A stretch of DNA of 64,000 nucleotides from Pyrenochaeta sp. MPI-SDFR-AT-0127 (Eukaryota > Ascomycota > Dothideomycetes > Pleosporales > Cucurbitariaceae). Shown here one piece after another: positions 34,934 to 45,052 of this stretch. The position numbers and the translations under genes are program-made. The DNA lies in contig JAGTJM010000051.1 in assembly GCA_020747015.1 (NCBI GenBank), forward strand, positions 1 through 64,000, in the 5' to 3' direction. The notes under the pieces were generated by a model. The model was not told the origin of the DNA. It searched no databases and was given only the letters and a program-made list of their open reading frames with translations. Each line of letters opens with the position of its first letter. Position 1 is the first letter of the stretch.

Positions 34934-35078
34934 ACTCGGTGACCTTCTCTTCTCGGAACGATTCTTCGCGGATTCCATCTCTACTCGGAGCTTACTTCTC
35001 CTAGAAGCTTCTCTTCTGGGAACTTTCCTCTACTGGGCGACCTTTTCTCCTCGGATGAATTCTTCGCGGAGCCCATCT
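34934..35078. repeat. Diverged 47-base direct repeat, two copies 98 bases apart
   Basis: Copies at 34934-34980 and 35032-35078 match at 38 of 47 positions, both ending in attcttcgcgga plus a ccatct block. Weaker ttctcct/gga units fill the space between. Read on the minus strand both copies encode a similar Lys/Arg/Ser-rich peptide (SAKN..SE..RSPS), so it may be a relic of a repetitive protein or a decayed minisatellite. Confidence 0.55.
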
Positions 35079-35588
35079 TTACCAGGAGCATGTTTCTCCT
35101 GTGAGAGTGCCCCTTGGGCCTCGAGCCGCTCTGGAGAGCGGCTGCATTCTAGCTAAGCTGCATTTCAGCTTTACTTTATGTCTTGAGGTTCAGCATTACA
35201 CTAGCAGTACTTTGTTACAGTCTATGCTTTTTCTTTCTCGGCCCTCCTGCATTCGTTGATAAGTACTATGGACGACAACTCCCTAATTTTCCAGGGGTAC
35301 CGTCTTAATCACCATCTTGGCTCCCTGTACCGTGCTGCGATTGGCGAATTAGAGCCTAACATCTATGCAGGAATTTTTGCCTGTCAATATTCTTTGTCAC
35401 CAATTTATTGAAGAATTATTCCAGAGGGATGTGCAAATTAGTATTATCTGAAAAGAAACCCAAAATCGGGCTCTGTCTAAGGAGTCTGAACTGGGCCACT
35501 GTTTCTAAAATAACATGTGAAATCTTTAGAAGATTCACCAGCTGAGCTCATCAAGGGAAGTTGCACTGAGGGAAGGGGTGGACGTAAA

Positions 35589-35624
35589 GGAGGCCCTTCT
35601 GGAGGCCCTTCTGGAGGCCCTTCT
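35589..35624. repeat. 12-base tandem repeat, three copies
   Basis: The unit ggaggcccttct occurs three times in perfect succession, followed by a partial unit. In the plus frame it reads as repeated Gly-Gly-Pro-Ser. Confidence 0.8.
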
Positions 35625-35788
35625 GGAAGAAATGTTGCTCTCTGCATAAATCTCACAAAGAGCGATATCTCTCAACTAAACATTGCCGCTCATTATAACA
35701 CCATAGCTTCGCAGTATCTTAATGGCCCCAATACGGTATATGATAATAATTCTGTATGGGGGACAAACATGGTGGCACAGTTGCTAAT

Positions 35789-35813
35789 AATCAAGCCGAT
35801 CGGCGGCTTGATT
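35789..35813. repeat. Hairpin (inverted repeat), copy 1
   Basis: The arms AATCAAGCCG and CGGCTTGATT are perfect complements, 10 bases each, with a 5-base loop ATCGG. It would form a stable stem in single-stranded DNA or RNA. Confidence 0.75.
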
Positions 35814-35888
35814 CCCTATTTTGACGTGCACGTTGTATATCCGGGGTCCGTGAACACGTACAAGTCTCTACTTTTGGTCCGCTCGCTT

Positions 35889-35913
35889 AATCAAGCCGCC
35901 GAGTGGCTTGATT
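35889..35913. repeat. Hairpin (inverted repeat), copy 2
   Basis: Exactly 100 bases after copy 1. The arms AATCAAGCC and GGCTTGATT (9 bases each) are the same as in copy 1, while the 7-base loop GCCGAGT differs. Confidence 0.75.
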
Positions 35914-36509
35914 GTTAGCAAGTCTGCATGGTGGTGCCCCGTATATGAACGAACATTGCCTAGATTTATAATAGATCATCTAACGTCAGCTACAGCATAT
36001 GATAGGAAATATATACGTTTTCCACATATGAGTATGTTGGCATAGAGCTACGGGTTCTATGGACTAGTGAGTTACGGCCTTGAGTCTTAAGTAACCTACC
36101 CGCTTTCGTATATTACACTACTTACACCATCCACGATGCGGTATCCATCGCAGAAGCTTACATCTCTGAATTTTACATGGTGCTAATGCGGAACCCCTAC
36201 AAAACTACAAGTTACCATGCGTGCTGAAAGCTGGCCATGTTGCTAAGGGAGGGCTTGCATGCGCAACGATGCGTTCGTTGAGCTGAGTCCTATGCGACTG
36301 AAGGATGCAGCAGTGAGGGAACAAGAACGTGAGCATTTGTGAAAAGGTGCTCTGCACTCGTCGCGAACGACTCTCGAACGAACACTTCGCTCGAATCGGG
36401 TTGGCTCACAGTGGGCAATGAACACTCTAAGCAGAAGAAGCAATCCAAACTGGCTCCTCTACCGTCCCTAGAAACCTGGCCGGGCTAGCCCCCCAACTTG
36501 GCCCTGCCT

Positions 36510-37384
36510 ATGACCAATACACACTACCAATGGGGCCTGGAAAACGACGAGGATTTGAACGGCAGTAAGAAGCAAATCTACGCCACATTCGTCCTAGACC
36601 AAGGCATTTTGCGCCCACGTGGCAAGCACTTCGACGCAATCTACCAACACGCACCCAGCCCACGCTTCAGAGTCCACAAACTCATGTTGGCCAATTTACA
36701 CATGATCCAACACCTCCCTGATGCCGATTTACACGCTGTTGCATCGTGAACCCCTCAAAACATGATCGACAAACTCCCTGATGGGCCTTCCCCCCACAAT
36801 ATCCGCACCCCACCCGCGCTCGAGCTAAGCACATGTACACAAAGATAACCAAGGCCTCAAGGAAGCTCCCCTAGCCTGCTTTACCAAAGTGAACGCTCAC
36901 TATCCTAGCCACGGGTTCGGCGTCAAAGCAAGCATATTCGACATCCCCCTAGCCTTCCATCGGGGATGGCTTCTTGTTAAAAGAAAACATCCAAGTCGTC
37001 CACACAGATCCAACCATACCTGTCCCCAGCATTGCAACAATAAGGTTTGTGGTTGACGCTACAGACGAACTGGATCTATGGGGTTTCACGATGAGAGAGT
37101 GCTTCTCCCGTGCCACACCTTCACAACATTCGACCTTAAGTGCAGGACAGCCGGTGTCTCAAAGCGATCTCAATCAGGTATGTTGGTTTACAACTGCCAA
37201 GGGCTATGTGGGTGTTAGTCTTTGGAAGGTGCAGGCTGGCGCACGGAGGCAGCCGCGTCTAAAGAAAGACGGGACGTTCTTCAATGCGAGTTATCACATG
37301 AATCGTGATCTGTGCAAGAGCTTACTTGAGCCACCTTCGTCACCTACTAAAGGCCCGATCTTAGATTGGTATAGAGATCGCTAA
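36510..37384 (+). pseudogene. Broken gene of unknown family, at least two frame changes
   Basis: Three protein-like segments in different plus frames follow one another: MTNTHYQWGLENDEDLNG... to 36749, then a middle part with VNAHYPSHGFGVKASIFD around 36890-36960, then VVHTDPTIPVPSIATIRF... to a stop at 37384. The last contains QVCWFTTAKGYVGVSLWKVQ, which looks like a real folded segment. I found no splice sites that join them in phase, so frameshift decay is more likely. A local duplication is visible (MIQHLPDA versus MIDKLPDG, about 60 bases apart). I do not recognise the family. Confidence 0.4.
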
Positions 37385-37581
37385 GACAAAGTAAGCTGCA
37401 TGCTAGGCTTTAACAATAATGCTTAATTCGTGAGGAACCGGGTAAATCCTTGGCACAGTTCCAGAATGAACATTCTATAAGGAATAGCTAACGATGTATG
37501 GTGCAAGCATAGATTGGTGGGCTAAGCTAGGCTAGCTCTACGCTACATATGACCAGAGTTGATGTACTAGCTGAAAGGGTC

Positions 37582-38074
37582 CTACTTCTTCTCAGTCTCC
37601 TCAAAATCCTTGGACGGATCCGTGGAATGCTTCTGCAAGTGATTGTCGAATTTCCCGGCTCTAAAGACGCCCGTACGCACTTTATTCTCGTTCTTCTCCG
37701 CTGCAATTGAATGCTTCGCAACCGAGTCGCCGTGCCTGTCCTCTACTGGCTTGGACGATTCTAGGTTCGAATACTTCGCGTGTTTGATCTTTTCTGGCAC
37801 GGGAGTGCTTGGGTTGTTGTAAAAGTAAGCGCCGGCAGCGACGGCCGTCACTGATGCGATAAGCCTGGAAGTCTATGTCAGTTACTGATGAGCGGTAAAA
37901 GGCTGCAGGAGGTGAATGCGTTGTGGCTAACCATGTTATTCTTGAAGACGTTCTCAGCGTCTGCTGTGTGCGCTCATCGTAGCTTGTCGCATACATTCGT
38001 CGCAATGGTGTCCGCGTGATTCGCGGTGCACGACGCGCGATTTTATGAAATAATGATTGATTGATTGAATTCAT
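37582..38074 (-). CDS. Small protein of unknown function, likely mitochondrial with one membrane segment
   Basis: Minus-strand exons 38074-37932 and 37864-37582, 67-base intron, 141 residues. The first exon is Arg/Ser/Thr-rich with almost no acids (MNSINQSLFHKIARRAPRITRTPLRRMYA), as in a mitochondrial presequence. The splice joins ITW to LIASVTAVAAGAYFYNN, a probable membrane helix, followed by a soluble charged tail rich in Lys/Glu ending DFEETEKK. The other frame of exon 1 near the donor also reads protein-like (AENVFKNNM), so a one-base error there cannot be excluded. A CRE palindrome lies 71 bases before the ATG. Confidence 0.6.
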
Positions 38075-38144
38075 TGTTCGGCATGTAGGTGCTGTGATTG
38101 AGAATATTGGAAGTAGATTCGCATAGGACGAGATGAACGCGTGG

Positions 38145-38152
38145 TGACGTCA
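38145..38152. promoter_or_regulatory. CRE/ATF-type site
   Basis: TGACGTCA core, perfect 8-base palindrome, 71 bases upstream of the ATG at 38074 (minus). Same core as the site before the aminotransferase gene. Confidence 0.45.
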
Positions 38153-39598
38153 TTCCGTCTTCCACACTTCTTGTTTTCAGACACGCGTCGCGTCTGTGGC
38201 TCTGTGCGTTTGGGCATGTTCAGGTACATATGTCCATAGGAGCACCTTCCTAAATGCCAGTTGACTTCGATGACCTAAACTTCTTTTAAATGGCGCCAAG
38301 TGTCAAAATTTCGTCGTGTTTGCCGTAGTAAATGTGCTGAATGCTGAACTAAAGGATAGTCAAGTTGAAGAACAACATTAAACAGGGACCCCTTGAATCA
38401 CTCCGACGCGGCAAAATCAACGTGAACTTCGACGTGCGTAGTAGGCTGCTTCTAACCATTAGGAATCAAATCTCACAACTTTCTCTCGTAGGAGACAGCA
38501 ATTTTTATCGCTTAAGATACGTATAGAACTGCGGGCATAGTTACTCTTAAACGAAATGTTTAGTCTAGTAAATCTAATTGGAAGAGATTATTAAATTATG
38601 TTGCTGAGTTCTTATACTCTACAAGGATATCTATCTAGGTAACATTGCTAGGCACTACTTATGATTTCTACAACAATTTGACTAACGTTCACACTTTATA
38701 ATATCTAAGGTTAGCCTAAAATACCTAAACACTATACTCGTTTAAACTGTTACACGATGGGTAGTCATCGCTATCTCTGGAGCTTCTCGCAGAGCTACGA
38801 TTCCGGGTTGTGCGTTGATTCATTTCTTGAGAGTTGGAATGTCGGCTGATGGATAGACCTTTCAGTGGCTCAAGTCGTCGCTATGCTGTAGCACGATTAG
38901 TTGATTCACACCATCCGTGGGCTCCGTGCTTGAAGTAGCTGGCTCCGCTTCCACTGCGTCGTTGTATCTCGTGAGACTTCGTTGGCTGATTCTTCTTCAC
39001 GATTCTATTCTTAGTGTTCCGACGAAACATCATCGGTCGGTGTAAGGTCGTCATCATCGTTGGTGTCATTGCTGGTGTCATCGCTTGAGGCACCTGGGTC
39101 GAAAGCGTCAGAGTCAGAGCCGTTGCCGAGAGTGAGCTGCAGGTATTCAGAAATTTTCTTTGTTAGACTACTGCGACGTACAGGAGTTGCTAGGGCATTA
39201 TATGTGGGCAAAATGAGCTAGTATACAACATAGACACTGACTTCGCCAACGAGCTGGTATTATCGAGCTACTCTTATCGAGCTACCACGGCTGCGGCTCA
39301 AAGGATGATCCCACCGAAGGCAAGGCAAGCTTGTGGTGAAAAATCATTGTGGAGGGTATATAACATGGCATAATAAGTGCAAGAGCGAAAGTGCACTATA
39401 ATATTCGTTCTGGGCGTTTGCGACTGCCTCTGCGTTTGTTGTGCGCACAAAGCTTGGCGGACAAACGCTTGCGTGCGGCCGCCCAGCTGCTCGCCGCCTT
39501 CCAAACATACCTCAAGCCTTTACTCATCTTTTCTTTCAGTGTCAGTTCTATAGTTTTCCAATATTGAGATCCGGTTTCTCTATCCCTTTAACGCCAGA
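38153..39598. other. Intergenic region with a short AT-rich patch
   Basis: No gene supported. About 38480-38760 is AT-rich and TA-rich. An acidic minus frame at 39011-39211 (ending TDDVSSEH) has no ATG and was not called, but could be one exon of a missed gene. Confidence 0.4.
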
Positions 39599-40426
39599 AT
39601 GTCCGGGCCGCCAGACACGGAGGATTCTCATCCATCGAGGCTCTATCAGCTGAAGTATGAGATTGCATGAAGCTTATTTAATGTTAGTGATATGGAGGCG
39701 TGTATCAAAGAGGCAAAGTTAAACTTGGCGTAAGCACAAAATACATAGCTGTCAGCACCCATGCACTAAGAAAAAAATTCTAGCGACCGCACCCTTCCTC
39801 CCTACTATTTCATGAAGAACTGCATACTCGTCACCTCCGCTCTCGACAACCGGGACGATGCAGAAACATACAGGCTTTTCGCTGAGCAGCAATACCGTAA
39901 ATCCTTGTCTGATGCGAAGCGAAGAGGAAGTATTGAGGACCTGGCCCTACTACAGAAACTGCGCAAAGAATTGGACCAGCTAGAAGATTTCAAAAATAAA
40001 GATCTTAGCATTGCGGCAGCTTTAGGAGAATCTTATCTAGAAGACAAAAGGAGGGCTCAAGAAGACATTATGGCGATGAGAGCCATGGGTTACGACGATG
40101 AGTTGGAATTCGAGGACTATTTCGAGCTTGTAACAGTCGAGAACGAGAACGAGGTGGTTGCTGAAAACATGGATCTACTTCCTGTGACTGAGGACAGCCA
40201 ATCGCCCGTACCCACATCGAACATCGTCTCACCCTCTGAACCGCCCGCGAACACAATTCCTTATGAAGCAATGTCAGTACCCGTCATTGAGGTCGCCTCA
40301 CTTATTGAAGGCCACCTCGCTGTACCCGGCCCTCTTCCACTGCGTCGCAAAGCAAGCGGAAAACTCAAGAAGGGCGAACCTGCGCAATCCCACGAGTTTT
40401 CAACGTCGCTGGGAAGCAGCAAGTGA
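39599..40426 (+). CDS. Coiled-coil protein of unknown function
   Basis: Preferred exons 39599-39654, 39688-39729 and 39784-40426 give 246 residues (MSGPPDTEDSHPSRLYQ...). The second junction (54-base intron) is firm: it makes KEAKLNLADRTLPPYYFMKNCILVTSALDN in phase. The first intron is only 33 bases, shorter than all others here, so the gene may instead start at the ATG at 39692. Residues about 60-130 are charged and helical (RRGSIEDLALLQKLRKELDQLEDFKNKD), likely a coiled coil or helical-repeat fold. The C-terminal third is acidic, then Pro/Ser-rich and probably disordered. The ADRTLPPYY stretch resembles a small group of uncharacterised fungal proteins; I cannot name a function. Confidence 0.62.
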
Positions 40427-41103
40427 TCGCCTTGCAGAACATTCTTAAGCGCGGACTGAACTTCTAAGGACAGCGTGAAGAGGCAATCATAGATTAGTTT
40501 CCTGGGCGCTAGAGGTGTGGCGATTTCAAGGCAAGAGTATACACGCTCTTTTGGTCAGGAAGGGGCTCTGAGCAGATGCAGACATTGTATTTGAGCAATT
40601 ACTCTTTGTCTGGGAATTTACATCGCTCGTTCCGCATTCGAGAGAACGGTCGCTTGTTGCGAATGATCACATTTTGGCGAGCTATCGATTGAGGTGTAGA
40701 TCCGCCGTAGTAGCCGCTGCCAGCAATCACCTTTACACTATCAATCCATATCTTCACGTGCTTACCTTTACACTACAACACAATAGCTGCATGAATTTGA
40801 AACACGGCCTGCTGATACGGGTCACGCCTTTCGACACCAGTCGTGCTACCTCTTCGGTGACGATTTTGTGGTTATAAAATAAGGTGCCGCGCATGGGGTC
40901 TTGGTCACGTGGGTACATCAGCCATCCTTGGCATACTGGTTTGACACTTTCGTCAAGTACTGGGGCACGCCCCAACAATCACCCAAACACAGATAGACTG
41001 AATAAATTAATCGAATTAATTATAAGAGTGTAATAATCAATCATTAAATGATTTCTTCCAGCTGTTTCCCTGTTTGCACGCGAACATCTGTGAGATTGCG
41101 TCT
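40427..41103. other. Intergenic region between convergent genes, no gene seen
   Basis: Contains only short frames; 3' regions of the flanking convergent genes. Confidence 0.5.
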
Positions 41104-42846
41104 CTACAAGATATACCTGAACTGAGGATTCTTGCGATCCGTTGAATCATCTTCATAAGCATGCTCGAAGCCTTCGAGTATACCAGTCTTGTCCCTTTTG
41201 TTGTTGACGGCAACGCACCAGAAGCGGTACACAATCGCAAGCAGACCTGCAATGATTGCAGTGACAGAAGTGATAATGAACCCAGGTACGTACCGAGGGG
41301 CGTCCTGGGGTTTAAAAATCAGGGGTCCCACGAAATTCCCAAGGCAATATCCTATATAAATACCGGAGGAGGCAACGGTTCGCTTCGTGTAGCCGGCTGT
41401 GTTGGCCAACCCTAGTCCCATAAGAACTGCGTATCCTCCACCGACAGACGGAAGGATATAGCATGCAAAAAGCAATGCTCCAGTTTGGCTTCGAGGGAGA
41501 AGCCATAGGAGAAGTGCCGCGAGTGTTGTTCCCATCTGACACCCAAAAATGGCCCATGATCGCAGACCGGTGAATTTATAGCAGAGCCATGGTACAACAA
41601 GTTGAAGAGTACCAGCATAGGCGCCTGCAGGCATAACTAACAAGAGCGATTTCACTGTAGTAAAGCCGAAGGAGTTGATGATGATTGGAATAAAGGTCGA
41701 AATGGGGCCATTAGCAATCATAGAGAGGAAGGCGATAGCGAACATGAGCCAAAACTTCTCGTCAAAAAGAAGCTCAATCACCTGTTCCTTCTTGAAATGT
41801 GTGTTCCGGACTCCAGAATTGTTAGATCGCAGGCGAGCAACGGATATATAGCGCTGTCTCTCGTTGAAGCCGCGAGCGCGAACTGGATCCGGAGGAAGAA
41901 GCCACCAAAGCGCGATTCCCCATACGATCGTAAGGGCGCCGGCGAAGAGATACATGTACTTCCAGGGTCGAAGAGGGCCTTTAGCCTGGCCGAGGCCGTA
42001 GTTGACGAGAGGCGAGAAGATGGATACATAGCCGGTGCATGAGTACCAGATACTAAAACATGTTAGTCATAAGCATGGCTTACAGGTCTTTTGTTAGTAC
42101 TTACCCCATCCGGAAAGCTTGTTCGTTCTTCTTGTAGAAAGATCCAACGATGACCATGAACATGGGCGATACTCCAGATTCCAACAGCCCGAGGAAGAAA
42201 CGCTGAGCATATAGGTCCTTGTAGTCGCGGCATATAACTGTCAGAATAAGACAAATTCCCCATACCGTGACGATACCAGATGCCACTCGCTCTATAGGCC
42301 AGCGCTGGGCAAGGTACATTGCAGGATATGCACCTATGATGAATCCAAGCTTGAGGAAGTGAGTGAACGTTCTACACGCAAATTATGGATATGTACTCAC
42401 ATAAAAGATGGCAGCAGACATAGAGTAGCGGTTACCCTTCCTCAGATGCAAATCATCGCGCAAACCAAAGAGGGCCTATGTAGATATCAGCCAGAGCCAC
42501 TACTTCACACACAGCATATGGCACTCACTGCTTGAGACAGCATAGCTTTATCATAGTATTGCAATCCATAGGTAATGCAAAGGATAGGCATGAGCCGCCA
42601 GTCAATCTTGCGCCTCACTTGGGTCTCCTCCTTCTCGGTCCATGACTCTTCTCCTGTGTATGCAGCAAGGACTCTGTCTGATATTAACGATTTGATTTTA
42701 GGGCAAAGTAAGGAGCTGGCTTACTTCACTGCTTCATCACCATGTACTGTATCAATAGTCTTCAGCTGTCGCCCATCTTCGACGTCGCTGCCAGTAGGGA
42801 CTGACGTCTCCTGATACATCTCTTGAGGTTTCTCGTTACTCGACAT
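41104..42846 (-). CDS. MFS transporter, anion:cation symporter type (Dal5/Tna1-like)
   Basis: Minus-strand exons 42846-42725, 42673-42529, 42475-42401, 42349-42105 and 42052-41104; introns 51-53 bases; 511 residues. The N-terminal tail is hydrophilic (MSSNEKPQEMYQE), then RRKIDWRLMPILCITYGLQYYDK, the typical entry to helix 1 in this family. Then come YPAMYLAQRWP, RFFLGLLESGVSPMFMVIVGSFYKKNE, an LPPDPVRARGFNERQR loop and GLANTAGYTKR, with about 12 helices in total. Relatives import small organic anions such as allantoate, nicotinate or biotin. Sharing a divergent promoter with the MBL gene suggests it imports, or exports a product of, the module 2 substrate. Confidence 0.9.
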
Positions 42847-43357
42847 GATAAAGGATGCTGAGCTCGCACTGAGTTCTGGTCAACCCGGGTGTTAGAAGAT
42901 AAGTGACCAGGATCGACAAAGCACCAGCTTTATGTGTATTTGGCCCCAGCCCATCGGTAATTGTTACAGTGCAGGTCCAGTCTAGCCAAACGCCAATCTC
43001 CGGGGTATACGGGTGCCCCGGGTTTTCACGCAAGACAAGCGACCTTTCCTTGCTGTGGGGTGCATTTGCGATACCGTGGAGAGATTCACCGCAATTCAGT
43101 GGAAGCCGGCAAACCATATTTGCCGAAACCATAAGTCATGGTACGCTAGGCAAAGACCGATTAGGCTAACCGCAAGATCATTCGCGTCGATTATCGCCGG
43201 GGTTGTTCCGCTGCGGGGACCTCTTCGCTTGCCCGCTTGCCCCTGTCATTCCAATGGCGCGCCATCAATCCCTGGTCTACGAACAACGCCAAATACCAGC
43301 AGCATAATCAACCATGAATATGACGTTCAACGAGGTGAACGTCTTCAAAGAGAAACC
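42847..43357. promoter_or_regulatory. Divergent promoter between MFS transporter and MBL-fold gene
   Basis: 511 bases between two divergent starts. It contains a strong GC-rich inverted repeat at 43000-43021 and other CGG/CCG triplets, as expected for Zn2Cys6 control. A frame on the plus strand reaches back to 43013 but is not needed for the MBL protein. Confidence 0.45.
43000..43021. promoter_or_regulatory. Candidate operator: CCGGGG-N10-CCCCGG inverted repeat
   Basis: Perfect 6-base inverted arms separated by ten bases, near the middle of the divergent MFS/MBL promoter. The spacing of about one helical turn between arms fits a dimeric regulator. No data show binding. Confidence 0.4.
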
Positions 43358-44519
43358 ATGATGGCTTCAAAACCCCGTATCGACCTACCTTACGGCACTA
43401 CGACAGTGAAGACACATCTCATTAACCCTGTCAATTTTGGGCCAGCACAAATCCACCGGTTTATGGCCCCGCCAGTGCCGGGCCTCGAGACGTTCAAAAC
43501 ATCACCCTCACATTCATTCTTCATTGAACACCCGTCAGGCCGTAGACTGGTTTTTGATCTTGGTATCAGGAAAGACTATCAAAACTATTCGAAGCCAGTC
43601 GCTGATTACTTGCCGACGACAAAATATGACATCCAGGTTTCAGAAAACGTGGCAGACATCTTGGAAAAGAATGGTGTAGATTTATCAGGCATAGAGGCTG
43701 TCATATGGAGCCACTGGCACTGGGAGTACGTTTTCTCCTTTGTGAGCTAGTCCGTGTTCTGATCAGGTTGCGACCAACAGTCATATAGGCGACCCATCTT
43801 CCTTTCCACGCAGCGTTGATCTGGTGGTTGGGCCAGGCTTCAAGGACGCAATGCTCCCTGGATATCCAGCGAACCCAGAATCACCTATCCGAGAAAGCGA
43901 CTATGCGAATAGGACGCTTCGCGAAGTCAGCTTCGACACAGATCTCAAGATCGGGAATTTTCCAGCATATGATTACTTTGGAGATGGCAGCTTTTATCTG
44001 CTAGACAGCCCTGGTCATGCAATAGGCCATCTTTGTGGGTTAGCACGGACATCTACAGGCCATGAAGACTCATTCGTGCTGCTTGGAGGCGATATCTGCC
44101 ATTACGCAGGTATTTTCCGGCCCTCGAAACATTTACCTGTTCCGGATGCAATATCCCCTCATCCGTGCTTTGCAGATGCAGACTACCCGTTGTGCCCAGG
44201 AACAGCGTTCGTGGAGCTCCAGAAATCTCGGGGTAGATCTTCGACAGACTCTCTATATGACATGACGTTTGGGCATAATATTCCACTAGCTCAAAACACG
44301 GCCTCCTGGCTGCAGGAGCTTGACGCAGACGAGCGAATATTTGTGATTATTGCGCATGACTCGACGGTGAGGGATGGCGTTGACCACTTTCCACAGCCGT
44401 TAAATGGCTGGAAGGCAAAGGGATGGGGAAAGTCGCTCAAATGGGCATTTTTCCGAGATCTTGAGGTATACTGGAAATCTCAGGGTATCATAAAGGGTGA
44501 CTCGGGAAAGACACAATGA
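43358..44519 (+). CDS. Metallo-beta-lactamase fold hydrolase, lactonase-like (module 2)
   Basis: Exons 43358-43725 and 43781-44519, 55-base intron, 368 residues (MMASKPRIDLPYGTTTVKTH; the second Met codon could also be used). The splice rebuilds the zinc site: WSHWHW joined to DHIGDPSSF gives HxHxDH at residues 119-124. Further ligand motifs are DSPGHAIGHL and LGGDICHYAG, with IAHDSTV near the end. The order H-x-H-x-D-H then GH and GGD fits quorum-quenching-lactonase-like and related fungal MBL proteins. Next to a BVMO, which makes esters or lactones, lactone hydrolysis is the simplest guess. It is divergent from the MFS transporter and co-directional with the BVMO that follows. Confidence 0.88.
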
Positions 44520-45052
44520 ATTTCTGCTTCAGTCAAACTCGCCTGCAATCCCAGAAGTCGCAAAGTGACTTGCTCGAACCCCTAACACGTATTCGCGAGC
44601 CATGTATGCCCACGTGTAAATTGGGGGGCCAAGGATCTTGCTCTCGCTCAAAAACCGCTGATATGAATCGTGTTATTGCCAGTGTTCCGTCAAACTGCCC
44701 AGAGTGGATTGTATGGTTGCTGTTTTCGGTATAATGACCTTGTGACCTGAAACTCCTCGCCCATCTTGTGAGCATAGCGGGGTATACCAATGCCGTGCTC
44801 CGGCATTCCCAAAATGGCATGATGTCTCATGAAAGCCGCGCTACCGGTGTGTGGGGAACACTCTTCGGCAAGCCACACCCTTTGAATCCGAATAAGGTGA
44901 GTCGTCGGCCCAGGCCGGAGTTCGGTGCCCTCGGTGAGCCGTCAATCTGTGGTTGTTCACAAGATATACCATCGACCCATCTACGGCTTTTGGCATGCCA
45001 GCTTATCCACAACAACTACGCTTCCTTATCAAAAGTTCAGATATTTTTGACT
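44520..45052. other. Intergenic region and promoter of the second BVMO
   Basis: No gene supported; in-frame ATGs upstream of 45053 add sequence without family features. Confidence 0.5.

Larger units (their letters stand above)
34301..36509. other. Repeat-rich accessory stretch without an intact gene
   Basis: No ATG-started gene can be supported. It contains a 47-base direct repeat pair, a 12-base tandem repeat and two near-identical hairpins (listed separately). An open frame across 35517-35918 lacks an ATG but includes the tandem repeat as Gly-Gly-Pro-Ser units. It looks like the relic of a mobile or repetitive element. Confidence 0.45.

Noticed and set aside
35517..35918. 133-codon plus frame with Gly-Gly-Pro-Ser repeats
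   Set aside because: It has no ATG start, and the repeat and hairpins explain much of it; treated as repeat relic.
39011..39211. Acidic 66-codon minus frame
   Set aside because: It begins with TTG rather than ATG, and no upstream exon could be placed with confidence.
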